Shown piece by piece: positions 9,559 through 18,600 of a stretch of DNA of 64,000 nucleotides. The notes under the pieces were generated by a model. It saw nothing but the letters and a program-made list of their open reading frames with translations, had not been told where the DNA came from and made no database searches. Origin of the DNA: Pseudoalteromonas rubra (GTDB lineage: Bacteria; Pseudomonadota; Gammaproteobacteria; Enterobacterales; Alteromonadaceae); NCBI RefSeq assembly GCF_005887115.1, contig NZ_PNCJ01000017.1:357340-421339 (forward strand), given 5' to 3'. A program made the position numbers and the translations under genes. Each line of letters starts with the position of its first letter. Position 1 is the first letter of the stretch.

Positions 9559-9924
9559 GATGAGCCCTTGCGTTAATGCTTGTTATTGTCTTTGTGCCTT
9601 TAAAGTAGCATCACTTGCGGATAATCCAAAGTGACATAATCATCTGATTTTAAAAAATTATTCGATTTTTATTGAGTTAATTAGACTAATGTCTTATCTC
9701 CCGCACTGGTGTTCCTGGAACGACTCATTTCCCAGTGTTATTGTTCTAACTATTTGAATTTAAATTACTTAATGGTGATTTAAAAATTCTTATTCAGCAG
9801 TTTACGTAAACGTAATCTTGTTGTTACGACTAAGGTCTCAATTTCTTATTGACGGGCCATTGCTACAGTCAAAAGGTCATTAACACCAGCACATCGGCGA
9901 CAGGTGTGCGAAAGGGGACTTATC
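9559..9924. promoter_or_regulatory. Divergent control region crbS-like / DUF4212-SSF
   Basis: A 366-bp AT-rich spacer between divergent genes. It holds three short perfect palindromes: AGACTAATGTCT (9683-9694), GTTCCTGGAAC (9711-9721) and GTTTACGTAAAC (9800-9811). The last contains TACGTA, the kind of core bound by FixJ/LuxR-type response regulators, and CrbR belongs to that class. A wider repeat CACTGG (9704-9709)/CCAGTG (9732-9737) encloses the second palindrome. The regulator assignment is inference. Confidence 0.45.
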
Positions 9925-10188
9925 ATGGCTTTTAAAAGTGAAGAACAAGCAAAAGCATATTGGTCAGAAAATCTAGCCTTAATGTTTAAGCTATTAGTAG
10001 TGTGGTTTGTGGTGTCTTTTGGATGCGGCATTCTGCTGGTTGATGTACTCAACGAGGTCCGTTTCTTCGGCTTTAAGTTGGGTTTTTGGTTTTCGCAGCA
10101 GGGCGCAATTTATACCTTCGTTGCTTTGATTTTTGTCTATGTATTCAAAATGGATGCGCTGGACAAAAAATACGGCGTGGATGAATAA
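9925..10188 (+). CDS. DUF4212 small subunit of sodium/solute symporter
   Basis: An 87-residue protein with two predicted membrane helices (about residues 20-42 and 55-78). The pattern AYWSENLALMFKLLVVWFVV fits the DUF4212 (sodium/substrate symporter small subunit) family, which is always paired with a large SSF transporter. The ATG at 9925 is chosen over the GTG at 9904 because AAAGGGGA lies at a suitable distance before it and because the family begins near this point. It ends 8 bp before the symporter gene, with which it is surely cotranscribed. Its likely role is to assist assembly or activity of the transporter; the mechanism is unknown. Confidence 0.88.
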   Translation: MAFKSEEQAKAYWSENLALMFKLLVVWFVVSFGCGILLVDVLNEVRFFGFKLGFWFSQQGAIYTFVALIFVYVFKMDALDKKYGVDE

Positions 10189-10196
10189 GGAGCGCT

Positions 10197-11924
10197 ATGA
10201 TGGATGTTCAAACTCTCACCTTTATAATTGTTGGGCTCAGTTTTGCCCTTTACATCGGCATTGCTATTTGGGCCCGTGCCGGTTCGACCAATGAATTCTA
10301 TGTGGCCGGTGGCGGTGTACCGCCTGTGGCAAACGGCATGGCAACGGCCGCGGACTGGATGAGTGCTGCGTCGTTTATCTCCATGGCGGGGATCATCTCA
10401 TTTGCCGGTTACGACGGCGGCGTATATCTGATGGGCTGGACTGGTGGTTACGTGTTGCTGGCACTGTGCCTGGCACCTTATCTGCGTAAGTTTGGTAAAT
10501 TCACTGTGCCCGATTTTATCGGCGACCGATACTACTCGCAGGTGGCACGGGTTGTGGCCATTCTGTGTGCGATCTTTATCTGCTTTACTTACATCGCCGG
10601 ACAAATGCGTGGTGTGGGCGTGGTATTCTCTCGCTTCCTCGAAGTTGACATCGAAACCGGTGTGTATATCGGCATGGTTATTGTGTTCTTCTACGCCGTA
10701 CTGGGTGGCATGAAAGGCATTACCTATACTCAGGTTGCACAATATTGTGTGCTGGTATTCGCCTACTTAGTGCCTGCTATCTTTATCTCTTTGATGATGA
10801 CTGGTCACTTACTGCCGCAAACCGGTTTTGGTGGCACCCTGGCGGACGGTTCCGGGACCTACTTACTGGATAAACTCGACGGGCTCAGTACCGAACTCGG
10901 CTTTGCCCAATACACCGAAGGCTCAAAGAGTATGATTGACGTGTTTGCTATCACAGCGGCGTTGATGGTCGGTACTGCTGGTCTGCCACATGTTATCGTG
11001 CGTTTCTTCACCGTACCCAGAGTAAAAGATACCCGTATTTCAGCGGCCTGGACATTAGTGTTTATTGCGATCGTGTACACCACAGCCCCGGCTGTTGCAT
11101 CCTTTGCCCGCGTGAATATGATTGATACGATCAACGGTAAAGATGGCAGCGGTACGGCCTATGCCGAGGCGCCACAGTGGGTGAAAAACTGGGAAAGAAC
11201 GGGCCTTATCGTATTCAATGATAAGAATGGCGACGGCAAAATGTTCTACTCAGCAGGTAAGATTGACGACCCTGCGAGCCGCAATGAAGTTAAAATTGAC
11301 CGTGACATCATGGTACTGGCGAATCCGGAAATTGCCGATTTACCAGCCTGGGTGATTGCACTGGTCGCGGCAGGTGGTATCGCAGCGGCACTGTCGACAA
11401 CCGCGGGTCTGCTACTGGTTATCTCGACCTCCGTTTCCCATGACTTACTCAAACGGACACTCAAGCCGAATATCAGCGATAAGCAGGAGCTGCTGGCGGC
11501 ACGTTTGTCGGCGATGATTGCCATTGCAATCTCAGCTTACTTTGGTATTAACCCGCCCGGATTCGTGGCGTCGGTGGTAGCCTTTGCCTTTGGTCTGGCT
11601 GCGGCAAGCTTCTTCCCGGCAATCATTATGGGGATCTTCTCCAAACGCATGAATAAAGAGGGTGCCATCAGTGGCATGGTATGTGGTATTGGTTTCACAG
11701 CGGCTTACATTATTTACTTTAAGTTTGTCAGCCCGGAACTGAATACACCTGCTAACTGGTTATTTGGTATCTCGCCGGAGGGGATTGGTATTATCGGTAT
11801 GCTAGTCAACTTTGGTATTGCAGCCATTGTGATGAAGCTGACTGCGGAAACACCACTTGAAGTAAAACAAATGGTGGATGGGATCCGTAACCCGAAAGGG
11901 TCATCAGCTGCACACGCACATTAA
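10197..11924 (+). CDS. Sodium:solute symporter large subunit (ActP/VC2705-type)
   Basis: A 575-residue inner-membrane protein of the SSF family with about 13 helices. The segment FYVAGGGVPPVANGMATAADWMSAASFISMAG carries the SSF motif seen in acetate permease ActP, split here by its first and second helices. A hydrophilic insertion around residues 310-380 (NGKDGSGTAYAEAPQW, DKNGDGKMFY) is typical of the subgroup paired with DUF4212. It most likely imports acetate or another short carboxylate with Na+. AAGGAG precedes the doubled ATGATG start. The neighbours are the DUF4212 subunit upstream, then a hairpin and a cNMP/CBS/DUF294 protein downstream. The exact substrate cannot be read from sequence. 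Confidence 0.88.
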   Translation: MMDVQTLTFIIVGLSFALYIGIAIWARAGSTNEFYVAGGGVPPVANGMATAADWMSAASFISMAGIISFAGYDGGVYLMGWTGGYVLLALCLAPYLRKFGKFTVPDFIGDRYYSQVARVVAILCAIFICFTYIAGQMRGVGVVFSRFLEVDIETGVYIGMVIVFFYAVLGGMKGITYTQVAQYCVLVFAYLVPAIFISLMMTGHLLPQTGFGGTLADGSGTYLLDKLDGLSTELGFAQYTEGSKSMIDVFAITAALMVGTAGLPHVIVRFFTVPRVKDTRISAAWTLVFIAIVYTTAPAVASFARVNMIDTINGKDGSGTAYAEAPQWVKNWERTGLIVFNDKNGDGKMFYSAGKIDDPASRNEVKIDRDIMVLANPEIADLPAWVIALVAAGGIAAALSTTAGLLLVISTSVSHDLLKRTLKPNISDKQELLAARLSAMIAIAISAYFGINPPGFVASVVAFAFGLAAASFFPAIIMGIFSKRMNKEGAISGMVCGIGFTAAYIIYFKFVSPELNTPANWLFGISPEGIGIIGMLVNFGIAAIVMKLTAETPLEVKQMVDGIRNPKGSSAAHAH

Positions 11925-11968
11925 TATTGATTACCTCGGATTGTGACTCGGTCCGATGACAAAGAAAC

Positions 11969-12002
11969 CAACTACTCCATGGCGCAAGCTATGGAGTAGT
12001 TG
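11969..12002 (+). terminator. Strong hairpin between SSF symporter and DUF294 gene
   Basis: CAACTACTCCAT (11969-11980) pairs perfectly with ATGGAGTAGTTG (11991-12002). Inner pairs extend the stem to about 15 bp around a GCAA loop. TCATTTTT follows, then the GGAGG of the next gene. It may terminate or attenuate the symporter transcript, or protect its 3' end. Confidence 0.6.
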
Positions 12003-12019
12003 TCATTTTTGGAGGGGTT

Positions 12020-13858
12020 ATGACGGCTCAAGTACAGGACGTGCTGACCTTTGTGCAGCAACAGGCGCCATTTGATCAGCTAACCCACAGCGCGACGGAT
12101 TATTTTGTTGAACACTTAGAGATCATCTATGTCAGCGGACAAAACCAGGCGCAGTGGTTTAAAAGCGAACAACCTCAGCTGTATCTGGTGCGCTCTGGCC
12201 ATTTTGATTTACGCTCCGAGCGTGGTGAGCTCGTAGCCCGGTTGGCCGAAGGCGATTATTTTGGTTATCCCTCGTTACTGACGGGCGAGCCGATCAGTAA
12301 CCAGCTGGAAGTCGTGCAGGCGGGGCTGGTCTATGTGTTGCCGCAAGATGCGTTTGATTATCTGCGCCGAGAGTACAAACCATTTGAGCAGTATTTTGTC
12401 CGTGCCCACGCCAAGCGTTTGTTGTCCAGCCACTATAAAGAATCGGCAAGCGGCTGGTCTGAACGCCCGGTCAGCGAACTGATGAATCGGGCTGCGGTAA
12501 CCCTGCAACCCCAGGCCAGCATTCAGGAAGCGGCCAAAGTCATGAAGAAGCACCGGGTTTCATCGATCATGGTCATCGAAAATGCGCAGTTAACCGGCGT
12601 GGTGACGGATCGCGATCTGCGTAACCGGGTACTGGCCGAAGGCTTAGATCCCGCGCGGGCGATCCGTGAGATCATGACGGTCAGGCCGAAATACATCTTT
12701 GAGAACAACCGGATCTTTTCGGCACTGCATCTGATGCTGAAACACAATATCCATCACTTGCCGGTGCTTAACGAAGATCGCACCCCCATAGGGATGATCA
12801 CCAGTACTGATCTGCTGCGTCAGCAAAAAAGCGATCCGGTGCAGCTGATCGGACGGATCTACAAAGCACGCAGTTATGGAGAAGTACAGCAGCTTGCCAA
12901 AGAGATCCCCGATCTGTTGAGTGATTTTGCCAATAAGATAGAAGACATTTCTTTGATAGGTCAGCTGCTGAGTGGCCTGAGTGACGCGCTGACCGGACGT
13001 TTGATCGACTTATATCAGCAGCTGCATGGCACTGCGCCCACGCCCTTTGCCTGGATCTGTTTTGGCTCACAGGCCCGTGAAGAGCAAACCCTGCATTCCG
13101 ATCAGGATAATGGTCTGCTGTTGCCTGAGGGGGTTACGGATGAGCAACGAGATTACTTTGCACAACTTGGTGCGTTTGTTTGTCAGCAGCTGGATGAATG
13201 CGGGATCCGAACATGTCCGGGGAACATCATGGCAAGCAACCCAGCGTGTCGGGGCACGCTCAGTGAATGGTGTGACCGATTTACCTCCTGGATCCACGCG
13301 CCAACGCCACATGCCATGCTCAACTGTAAAATTTATTTTGATCTGCGTTTTATAACCGGATCCGATGTTTTATTCGGGCAATTTTTACATCACCTGAATG
13401 AGATCCCGAAAAATGAATTGTTCTATGCTGCGATGGCCGCCGATATCAACGTTAATACCGTGCCTATCGGCTTGTTCCAGCAGTTTAAGTTGCAACAGGA
13501 TAAGCACAAACACAAATATCTGGATCTCAAAAAGCGCGGTGTGGTGATCATCAACGACGTAGTGCGTTTGTATGCGCTGCAAGCGGGGATCAGAAAAGCC
13601 AATACGCTGCAGCGCTTGCGGGCGCTCAAAAGCCACCAGGTGCTCAGCGGCGAGGATATTGCTAATTTGCAAGACTGCTGGCGCTTTTTAACTCAGCTGC
13701 GTTTACGAACGCAGATAGACCGCGAAGGGCTGCCTGAGAACTGTATTAACCCGGAGCAGCTAAGCTCACTGGAACGTCATCAGCTCAAAGAAGCGTTTCA
13801 GTTGGTTAAGCAGGCCCAGCAAGCCTGTGCTTTCAAATTTGCCAGAGGCAGTCTTTGA
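12020..13858 (+). CDS. cNMP-binding/CBS/DUF294 nucleotidyltransferase-like protein
   Basis: A 612-residue cytosolic protein. In order: a cyclic-nucleotide-binding-like domain (about residues 20-140), two CBS domains (about 155-275: VSSIMVIENAQLTGVVTDRD and HHLPVLNEDRTPIGMITSTDLL), a DUF294 nucleotidyltransferase-like domain (CFGSQAREEQTLHSDQDNGLL, with GS and DxD features, near 345-380) and a C-terminal DUF294 substrate-binding helical domain. Such proteins regularly sit beside acetate-type SSF transporters and DnaQ-like exonucleases. They may sense nucleotides and modify a target protein or RNA, but I know of no proven reaction. GGAGGGG precedes the ATG. It overlaps the next gene by four bases (TTGA). 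Confidence 0.85.
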   Translation: MTAQVQDVLTFVQQQAPFDQLTHSATDYFVEHLEIIYVSGQNQAQWFKSEQPQLYLVRSGHFDLRSERGELVARLAEGDYFGYPSLLTGEPISNQLEVVQAGLVYVLPQDAFDYLRREYKPFEQYFVRAHAKRLLSSHYKESASGWSERPVSELMNRAAVTLQPQASIQEAAKVMKKHRVSSIMVIENAQLTGVVTDRDLRNRVLAEGLDPARAIREIMTVRPKYIFENNRIFSALHLMLKHNIHHLPVLNEDRTPIGMITSTDLLRQQKSDPVQLIGRIYKARSYGEVQQLAKEIPDLLSDFANKIEDISLIGQLLSGLSDALTGRLIDLYQQLHGTAPTPFAWICFGSQAREEQTLHSDQDNGLLLPEGVTDEQRDYFAQLGAFVCQQLDECGIRTCPGNIMASNPACRGTLSEWCDRFTSWIHAPTPHAMLNCKIYFDLRFITGSDVLFGQFLHHLNEIPKNELFYAAMAADINVNTVPIGLFQQFKLQQDKHKHKYLDLKKRGVVIINDVVRLYALQAGIRKANTLQRLRALKSHQVLSGEDIANLQDCWRFLTQLRLRTQIDREGLPENCINPEQLSSLERHQLKEAFQLVKQAQQACAFKFARGSL

Positions 13859-14472
13859 GCTGGTTAACCCGCTTGCGCAGCTGGCATGCCGACCGTCACC
13901 TGCGACTGGCGGATGTCAACCTGGTGGTGTTGGATCTGGAATTGACCGGGCTGGATCCTAAGCGGGATGAAATCGTCTCGGCCGCCTGGGTCGAAGTTCG
14001 CCAGGGTCGTATCGTCCTCAGCACGGCCCGCCATGTCGTCAACAAAGAAGTACGTCAGCTGGGTCAAAGCCCGGTGATCCATGGAGTCGATGACGACGCA
14101 CTGGCGCAGGGCCTAAGTTTGCGCACCTTATTACAACAACTGACTGGCGTGCTGGAGCAAGGTGTCTTGGTCTGTCACAACGCCATGCTTGACTGGGGGT
14201 TTCTCAAGCGAGCTTTTGCAGAGCACGAGATGACGGTGCGCCCTCTGCGGATCCTCGATACGATGCAGATAGAGAGAAACCGCTTGCTGAGACAAGGGCA
14301 AACGCTTGGCGCAAATTGCCTGACATTGTCAGCCTGTCGTGAGCGTTATGCTTTACCGGCTGCCTGTGAGCACAATGCGCTCAGTGATGCACTGAGTACC
14401 GCTGAGCTGTTACTGGCACAAAATAGTCAGCTTGGCGGGGCACCGTGGGCGTTACTCAGGCAACTGACATAA
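13855..14472 (+). CDS. DnaQ-like 3'-5' exonuclease (DEDDh)
   Basis: A 205-residue exonuclease-fold protein. Exo I is DLELTGLD (about residues 24-31), Exo II is VCHNAMLDWGFL, and Exo III is HNALSDALSTAELL, with the conserved His giving the DEDDh class shared with DNA polymerase III epsilon, RNase T and oligoribonuclease relatives. All four acidic residues seem present, so it should be an active nuclease. It starts at TTG inside the stop of the DUF294 gene, implying translational coupling. The substrate is unknown. The constant pairing with DUF294 proteins suggests a joint role in nucleotide or RNA signalling, which is inference. Confidence 0.82.
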   Translation: MSWLTRLRSWHADRHLRLADVNLVVLDLELTGLDPKRDEIVSAAWVEVRQGRIVLSTARHVVNKEVRQLGQSPVIHGVDDDALAQGLSLRTLLQQLTGVLEQGVLVCHNAMLDWGFLKRAFAEHEMTVRPLRILDTMQIERNRLLRQGQTLGANCLTLSACRERYALPAACEHNALSDALSTAELLLAQNSQLGGAPWALLRQLT

Positions 14473-14489
14473 TTATTTTTGCATATCTC

Positions 14490-14518
14490 TTACACATTTG
14501 TGCCTGGTCGATTACAAT
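14490..14518 (+). promoter_or_regulatory. Predicted sigma-70 promoter for epd
   Basis: A -35 element TTACAC (14490-14495) is separated by exactly 17 bp from a -10 element TACAAT (14513-14518), about 110 bp before the epd start. Spacing and both boxes fit sigma-70. Confidence 0.6.
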
Positions 14519-14629
14519 AGCGCCATCTTAATACGGAAAGCTTGGGAAATTTATTCGCACGCGGCCTATGCACCGGATGTGTGGCACAATTGAGCCCAAA
14601 TTTTCATAACGTGGTGGATCTTCACTTTA

Positions 14630-15643
14630 ATGACTATCAAACTGGCAATAAATGGTTTTGGTCGTATTGGTCGCAATATAGTGCGGGCTTTGTATGAATC
14701 TGGTCGCCAGCGAGACATTCAAATCGTCGCGATAAACGAACTTGCCGATCCGCAAGGTATTGCCCATTTGCTCAAATACGATACTTCGCATGGGCGTTTT
14801 TCTTTCCCTGTTCACCTAGACGCGCCCTACCTGACGGTCGGTGACGATAAAATCCAGCTATTTAGTGAAGCTGATCCCAGTCACTTGCCCTGGCATGCAT
14901 TAGATGTTGATGTTGTCTTAGAATGCACAGGTGTCTTTCATTCTCGTTTTCATGCTCAGTCACATTTGCGTGCGGGGGCAAAAAAAGTACTTTTTTCTCA
15001 CCCCGCCGACGCGGATGTCGATGCGACCATAGTGTTTGGTATCAATGACACAGAGCTTCTCCCAGAACACACCATTGTATCTAATGGTTCTTGTACAACT
15101 AACTGTATTGTCCCTGTCATAAATGTGTTGGATGATGCTTTTGGCATAGGCTCTGGCACCATTACGACGATCCATGCATCAATGCATGATCAACAGGTGA
15201 TCGATGCATATCATCCTGATCTTCGTCGTACTCGTGCAGCGAGTCAGTCTATCATACCTGTGGATACAAAACTGGCGAGAGGGATCGAGCGGATCCTGCC
15301 AAAATTTCATGGATGTTTCGAAGCGATTGCCGTTCGGGTGCCAACCATTAATGTCACCGCGATGGATCTGAGCGTTACGCTAAACAGCGATGTGACTATT
15401 GAGCAGGTGAATAATGCATTACAACAGGCCGCAAGAGGTCCGTTGCAAGGGATACTGGACTACACTGAGGAGCCATTGGTCTCGGTGGATTTTAATCATG
15501 ATCCACATTCCAGTATCATAGATGGGACCCAAACACGCGTCAGCCAGAAGCGGTTGGCGAAATTGTTGGTGTGGTGCGACAACGAGTGGGGATTTGCGAA
15601 TCGCATGCTCGATACCGCAGCAGCAATGACACAAGTTAATTAA
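14630..15643 (+). CDS. epd: Erythrose-4-phosphate dehydrogenase
   Basis: A 337-residue NAD-dependent dehydrogenase of the GAPDH superfamily. The N-terminal Rossmann motif is [10 protein letters not shown], the active-site cysteine lies in SNGSCTTNC (near residue 155), and the catalytic His is in [11 protein letters not shown]. Epd oxidises D-erythrose 4-phosphate to 4-phosphoerythronate, the first step of the deoxyxylulose-5-phosphate-dependent vitamin B6 route. The length matches E. coli Epd (about 339) and the position before pgk and fba is the classic gammaproteobacterial operon, which separates it from glycolytic GapA. The ATG follows GGTGGATC with a modest ribosome-binding site. It lies 31 bp before pgk. 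Confidence 0.92.
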   Translation: MTIKLAINGFGRIGRNIVRALYESGRQRDIQIVAINELADPQGIAHLLKYDTSHGRFSFPVHLDAPYLTVGDDKIQLFSEADPSHLPWHALDVDVVLECTGVFHSRFHAQSHLRAGAKKVLFSHPADADVDATIVFGINDTELLPEHTIVSNGSCTTNCIVPVINVLDDAFGIGSGTITTIHASMHDQQVIDAYHPDLRRTRAASQSIIPVDTKLARGIERILPKFHGCFEAIAVRVPTINVTAMDLSVTLNSDVTIEQVNNALQQAARGPLQGILDYTEEPLVSVDFNHDPHSSIIDGTQTRVSQKRLAKLLVWCDNEWGFANRMLDTAAAMTQVN

Positions 15644-15674
15644 AAACCAAGTATCGTTCTTGAAGGAGATGTCA

Positions 15675-16853
15675 ATGTCAGTCATTAAGATGGCGGATTT
15701 AGATTTAAACGGCAAACGCGTTCTGATCCGTGAAGATCTTAACGTACCGGTGAAAGAAGGCAAGGTTACATCAGACGCCCGTATCAGAGCGTCTTTACCT
15801 ACCATCAAACTAGCCCTTGAAAAAGGTGCCAAGGTCATGGTGATGTCTCACCTGGGTCGCCCAACGGAAGGGGAATACGATGCGCAGTATTCATTGCAGC
15901 CAGTTGTAAATTACCTGAATGATGCGCTTGAGCAAAACGTGCGTCTGGTTGACAACTATCTGGATGGTGTTGATATCGCAGATAATGAAGTTGTGGTATT
16001 CGAAAACGTGCGCTTCAATGTGGGCGAGAAAAAGAACGATGAGGCCCTGTCGAAAAAGCTGGCAGCACTGTGTGACGTCTATGTAATGGATGCATTTGGT
16101 ACTGCACACCGTGCACAGGCATCGACACATGGTGTTGGTTTATTCGCTGAAGTGGCTTGTGCAGGCCCGCTATTGGCGGCTGAGCTGGATGCGTTGGGCA
16201 AGGCCCTTGATAATCCGGCACGTCCTCTGGTTGCCATTGTAGGCGGCTCTAAAGTGTCTACTAAACTGACAGTACTGGATTCATTATCGAAAGTAGTTGA
16301 TCAGCTGGTTACCGGTGGTGGTATTGCGAATACCTTTATTGCCGCGGCGGGCAACCCGGTTGGTAAATCTCTGTACGAACCAGACCTGATTGCTGAAGCG
16401 AATAAGCTCAGTGAAGCGGCACGTGCAAATGACGGTGACATTCCTGTTCCAACGGATGTGGTTGTTGGTGACGAGTTTTCTGAATCTGCTGTTGCTGAGA
16501 TCAAAGATGTGGCGGAAGTACGCGACACTGACATGATCTTCGATATTGGCCCGGAGACAGCAAACACTTTGGCTAAAATCATTGCCAACGCGGGCACTGT
16601 GGTCTGGAATGGCCCTGTTGGGGTGTTTGAATTTGACCAGTTCGGCAACGGTACCGAAGCAATTGCCAATGCCATTGCTAAATCTAACGCGTTTTCAATC
16701 GCGGGTGGTGGTGACACATTAGCTGCTATCGATAAATATGGCGTAGCCGATGAAATTTCATATATCTCGACCGGTGGTGGTGCGTTTTTAGAGTTCCTTG
16801 AGGGGAAAAAACTACCAGCAGTCGCTATGCTTGAACAAAGAGCGAAAGCTTAA
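15675..16853 (+). CDS. pgk: Phosphoglycerate kinase
   Basis: A 392-residue cytosolic glycolytic enzyme that transfers phosphate between 1,3-bisphosphoglycerate and ADP. The N-terminal [20 protein letters not shown], substrate-binding DLNVPV and SHLGRPT, and nucleotide-binding [10 protein letters not shown] and WNGPVGVFE segments are all in place. I take ATG 15675 rather than upstream in-frame codons because AAGGAG (15663-15668) is six bases before it and because E. coli Pgk begins identically (MSVIKM). It is the second gene of epd-pgk-fba; about 200 bp with a possible internal promoter precede fba. Confidence 0.97.
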   Translation: MSVIKMADLDLNGKRVLIREDLNVPVKEGKVTSDARIRASLPTIKLALEKGAKVMVMSHLGRPTEGEYDAQYSLQPVVNYLNDALEQNVRLVDNYLDGVDIADNEVVVFENVRFNVGEKKNDEALSKKLAALCDVYVMDAFGTAHRAQASTHGVGLFAEVACAGPLLAAELDALGKALDNPARPLVAIVGGSKVSTKLTVLDSLSKVVDQLVTGGGIANTFIAAAGNPVGKSLYEPDLIAEANKLSEAARANDGDIPVPTDVVVGDEFSESAVAEIKDVAEVRDTDMIFDIGPETANTLAKIIANAGTVVWNGPVGVFEFDQFGNGTEAIANAIAKSNAFSIAGGGDTLAAIDKYGVADEISYISTGGGAFLEFLEGKKLPAVAMLEQRAKA

Positions 16854-17051
16854 TCAGGCAATTTGCTGTGGCCGGTGCCACAGCATCATGTTTTCGGGCC
16901 GATATATTGGTCCGGTTTTGGGACTCTCTCACATTTAACTCCCGAAACAAATTGAGTGTGTAGCACTTAACATCTATCCCGTTCAAATCGATGAGTATGA
17001 AGGCTGAACCGATAATATCAGCATCACTCATCAACAATTGGAGAAAGCACA

Positions 17052-18116
17052 ATGGCTTTAATCAGTATGCGTCAATTGCTGGATCATGCCGCAGAGCATG
17101 GTTACGGCGTTCCTGCCTTTAACGTAAATAACCAAGAGCAAATGCGCGCTATCATGGAAGCGGCAGACAAAACCAACAGTCCGGTCATTGTTCAGGGTTC
17201 GGCAGGTGCACGTAAGTACGCAGGGGCACCGTTTATTCGCCATATGATTTTGGCCGCAGTAGAAGAATGGCCACATATTCCGGTTGTTATGCACCAGGAT
17301 CACGGTACGTCTCCGGGTGTGTGTCAGCGCTCAATCCAGCTTGGCTTTTCATCTGTCATGATGGATGGTTCTTTGCTGGAAGATGGCAAGACCCCTTCAA
17401 GCTATGAGTACAACGTTGATGTGACACGTCGTACCGTTGATATGGCACACGCATGTGGTGTATCAGTAGAAGGTGAGCTGGGTGTGCTGGGTTCACTTGA
17501 AACAGGTGAGGCAGGTGAGGAAGATGGTATTGGTGCTGTTGGTAAGCTAACGCACGATCAGCTACTGACTGATCCGGAAGAAGCCGCTGACTTTGTTAAG
17601 AAAACGGGTGTTGACGCATTGGCAATCGCCTGTGGTACATCACATGGCGCTTACAAGTTCACACGTCCACCAACAGGCGACATTCTGGCAATCAACCGCA
17701 TCAAAGAGATCCACGCCCGTATTCCGAATACCCACCTGGTAATGCACGGTTCATCATCCGTGCCTCAGGAGTGGCTGGCAGTGATCAACGAGTTTGGTGG
17801 TGAGATCCCGGAAACTTATGGTGTACCTGTTGAACAGATCGTCGAAGGCATAAAGCATGGCGTACGTAAGGTGAATATTGATACTGACTTACGTTTGGCA
17901 GCAACCGGTGCTATCCGTCGTCACCTGGCACATAATCCGAGTAACTTCGACCCTCGCAAGTATTTAGCGGAAGCAACGAAAGCGATGACAGAGATCTGTG
18001 TTGCACGTTATGAAGCATTTGGTACAGCGGGTCAGGCCGGTCGTATCCAGCCTATCTCATTAGACGATATGCACCTGAAGTATCTATCTGGCGAGCTGGC
18101 TCCTCAGATCAAATAA
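17052..18116 (+). CDS. fba: Class II fructose-1,6-bisphosphate aldolase (CbbA type)
   Basis: A 354-residue zinc-dependent aldolase that cleaves fructose 1,6-bisphosphate to two triose phosphates. [11 protein letters not shown] at the N terminus, [10 protein letters not shown] with the metal-binding His, the acidic [10 protein letters not shown] loop and [10 protein letters not shown] near the C terminus are conserved landmarks. The sequence follows the CbbA/Calvin-cycle subtype found in Pseudomonas and many marine gammaproteobacteria rather than E. coli FbaA. GGAGAAAGCACA precedes the ATG. It closes the epd-pgk-fba operon and is followed by a clear terminator. Confidence 0.95.
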   Translation: MALISMRQLLDHAAEHGYGVPAFNVNNQEQMRAIMEAADKTNSPVIVQGSAGARKYAGAPFIRHMILAAVEEWPHIPVVMHQDHGTSPGVCQRSIQLGFSSVMMDGSLLEDGKTPSSYEYNVDVTRRTVDMAHACGVSVEGELGVLGSLETGEAGEEDGIGAVGKLTHDQLLTDPEEAADFVKKTGVDALAIACGTSHGAYKFTRPPTGDILAINRIKEIHARIPNTHLVMHGSSSVPQEWLAVINEFGGEIPETYGVPVEQIVEGIKHGVRKVNIDTDLRLAATGAIRRHLAHNPSNFDPRKYLAEATKAMTEICVARYEAFGTAGQAGRIQPISLDDMHLKYLSGELAPQIK

Positions 18117-18145
18117 ATACTAACGATTTAAATTTGGTTAGTAGC

Positions 18146-18178
18146 AAATGCCGCAACTCTTCTGAGCGCGGCATTTTT
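18146..18178 (+). terminator. Rho-independent terminator after fba
   Basis: AAATGCCGC (18146-18154) pairs with GCGGCATTT (18168-18176), followed by more T. The loop is 13 nt. It lies 30 bp after the fba stop. Confidence 0.85.
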
Positions 18179-18600
18179 GTATGTGCAGCCGCATCAGATC
18201 AAGCCGTTTCATTCACTTCACAGCCTAACAATGCTGCCCTATGATCTTGCTGGGATCACGATTATACCTACCCGTAGGAGCAGAGATCAGATCTTGACTA
18301 AGTTGAAGTCTAATTGGGATCCTGAGATCGAGATCTTACTAACTAAAGCCTGGGATCTGCGTTTATCTGGCACTGGAACAGATCTAAAATCAATGAGTTA
18401 GTAGGCTTACATGTGCGGCTCTGCAAACTTAGTTGGTAAAAAAATGATCCCAAGAGGATCCGCTTGGTATAAATTTGATCTCAGACATTCTATCTTAGAA
18501 AAACTCTGATCCGGCGGTTCATCACTTGATCTCTGAAGTAGAGCGTCTAGCTTTAAAGAATACTCTATTTTGCTCACATTCTTTTCATTGGGGTCATAGT
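18179..18600. other. Intergenic region with dense GATC cluster, upstream of porin
   Basis: About 420 bp between the fba terminator and the porin start with no convincing gene. It contains 15 GATC tetramers from 18197 to 18531 (starts at 18197, 18243, 18254, 18285, 18290, 18318, 18326, 18332, 18354, 18381, 18446, 18457, 18477, 18508, 18528), roughly one per 23 bp. A small inverted repeat CCTACCCGTAGG lies at 18267-18278, and one copy of a 17-bp repeat is at 18299-18315. A 74-codon open frame at 18177-18401 has no homology I recognise and looks random. Confidence 0.75.
18299..18315 (+). repeat. 17-bp direct repeat, copy 1
   Basis: TAAGTTGAAGTCTAATT occurs here and again identically at 19845-19861, on the other side of the porin gene. 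The flanking bases differ. Confidence 0.75.

Noticed and set aside
18177..18401. 74-codon open frame in the GATC-rich region
   Set aside because: It starts inside the fba terminator, has no ribosome-binding site and no recognisable homology.
18541..18600. Pho box before the left porin
   Set aside because: TTTTCATTGGGGTCAT has repeats nine bases apart, not eleven, and matches poorly.
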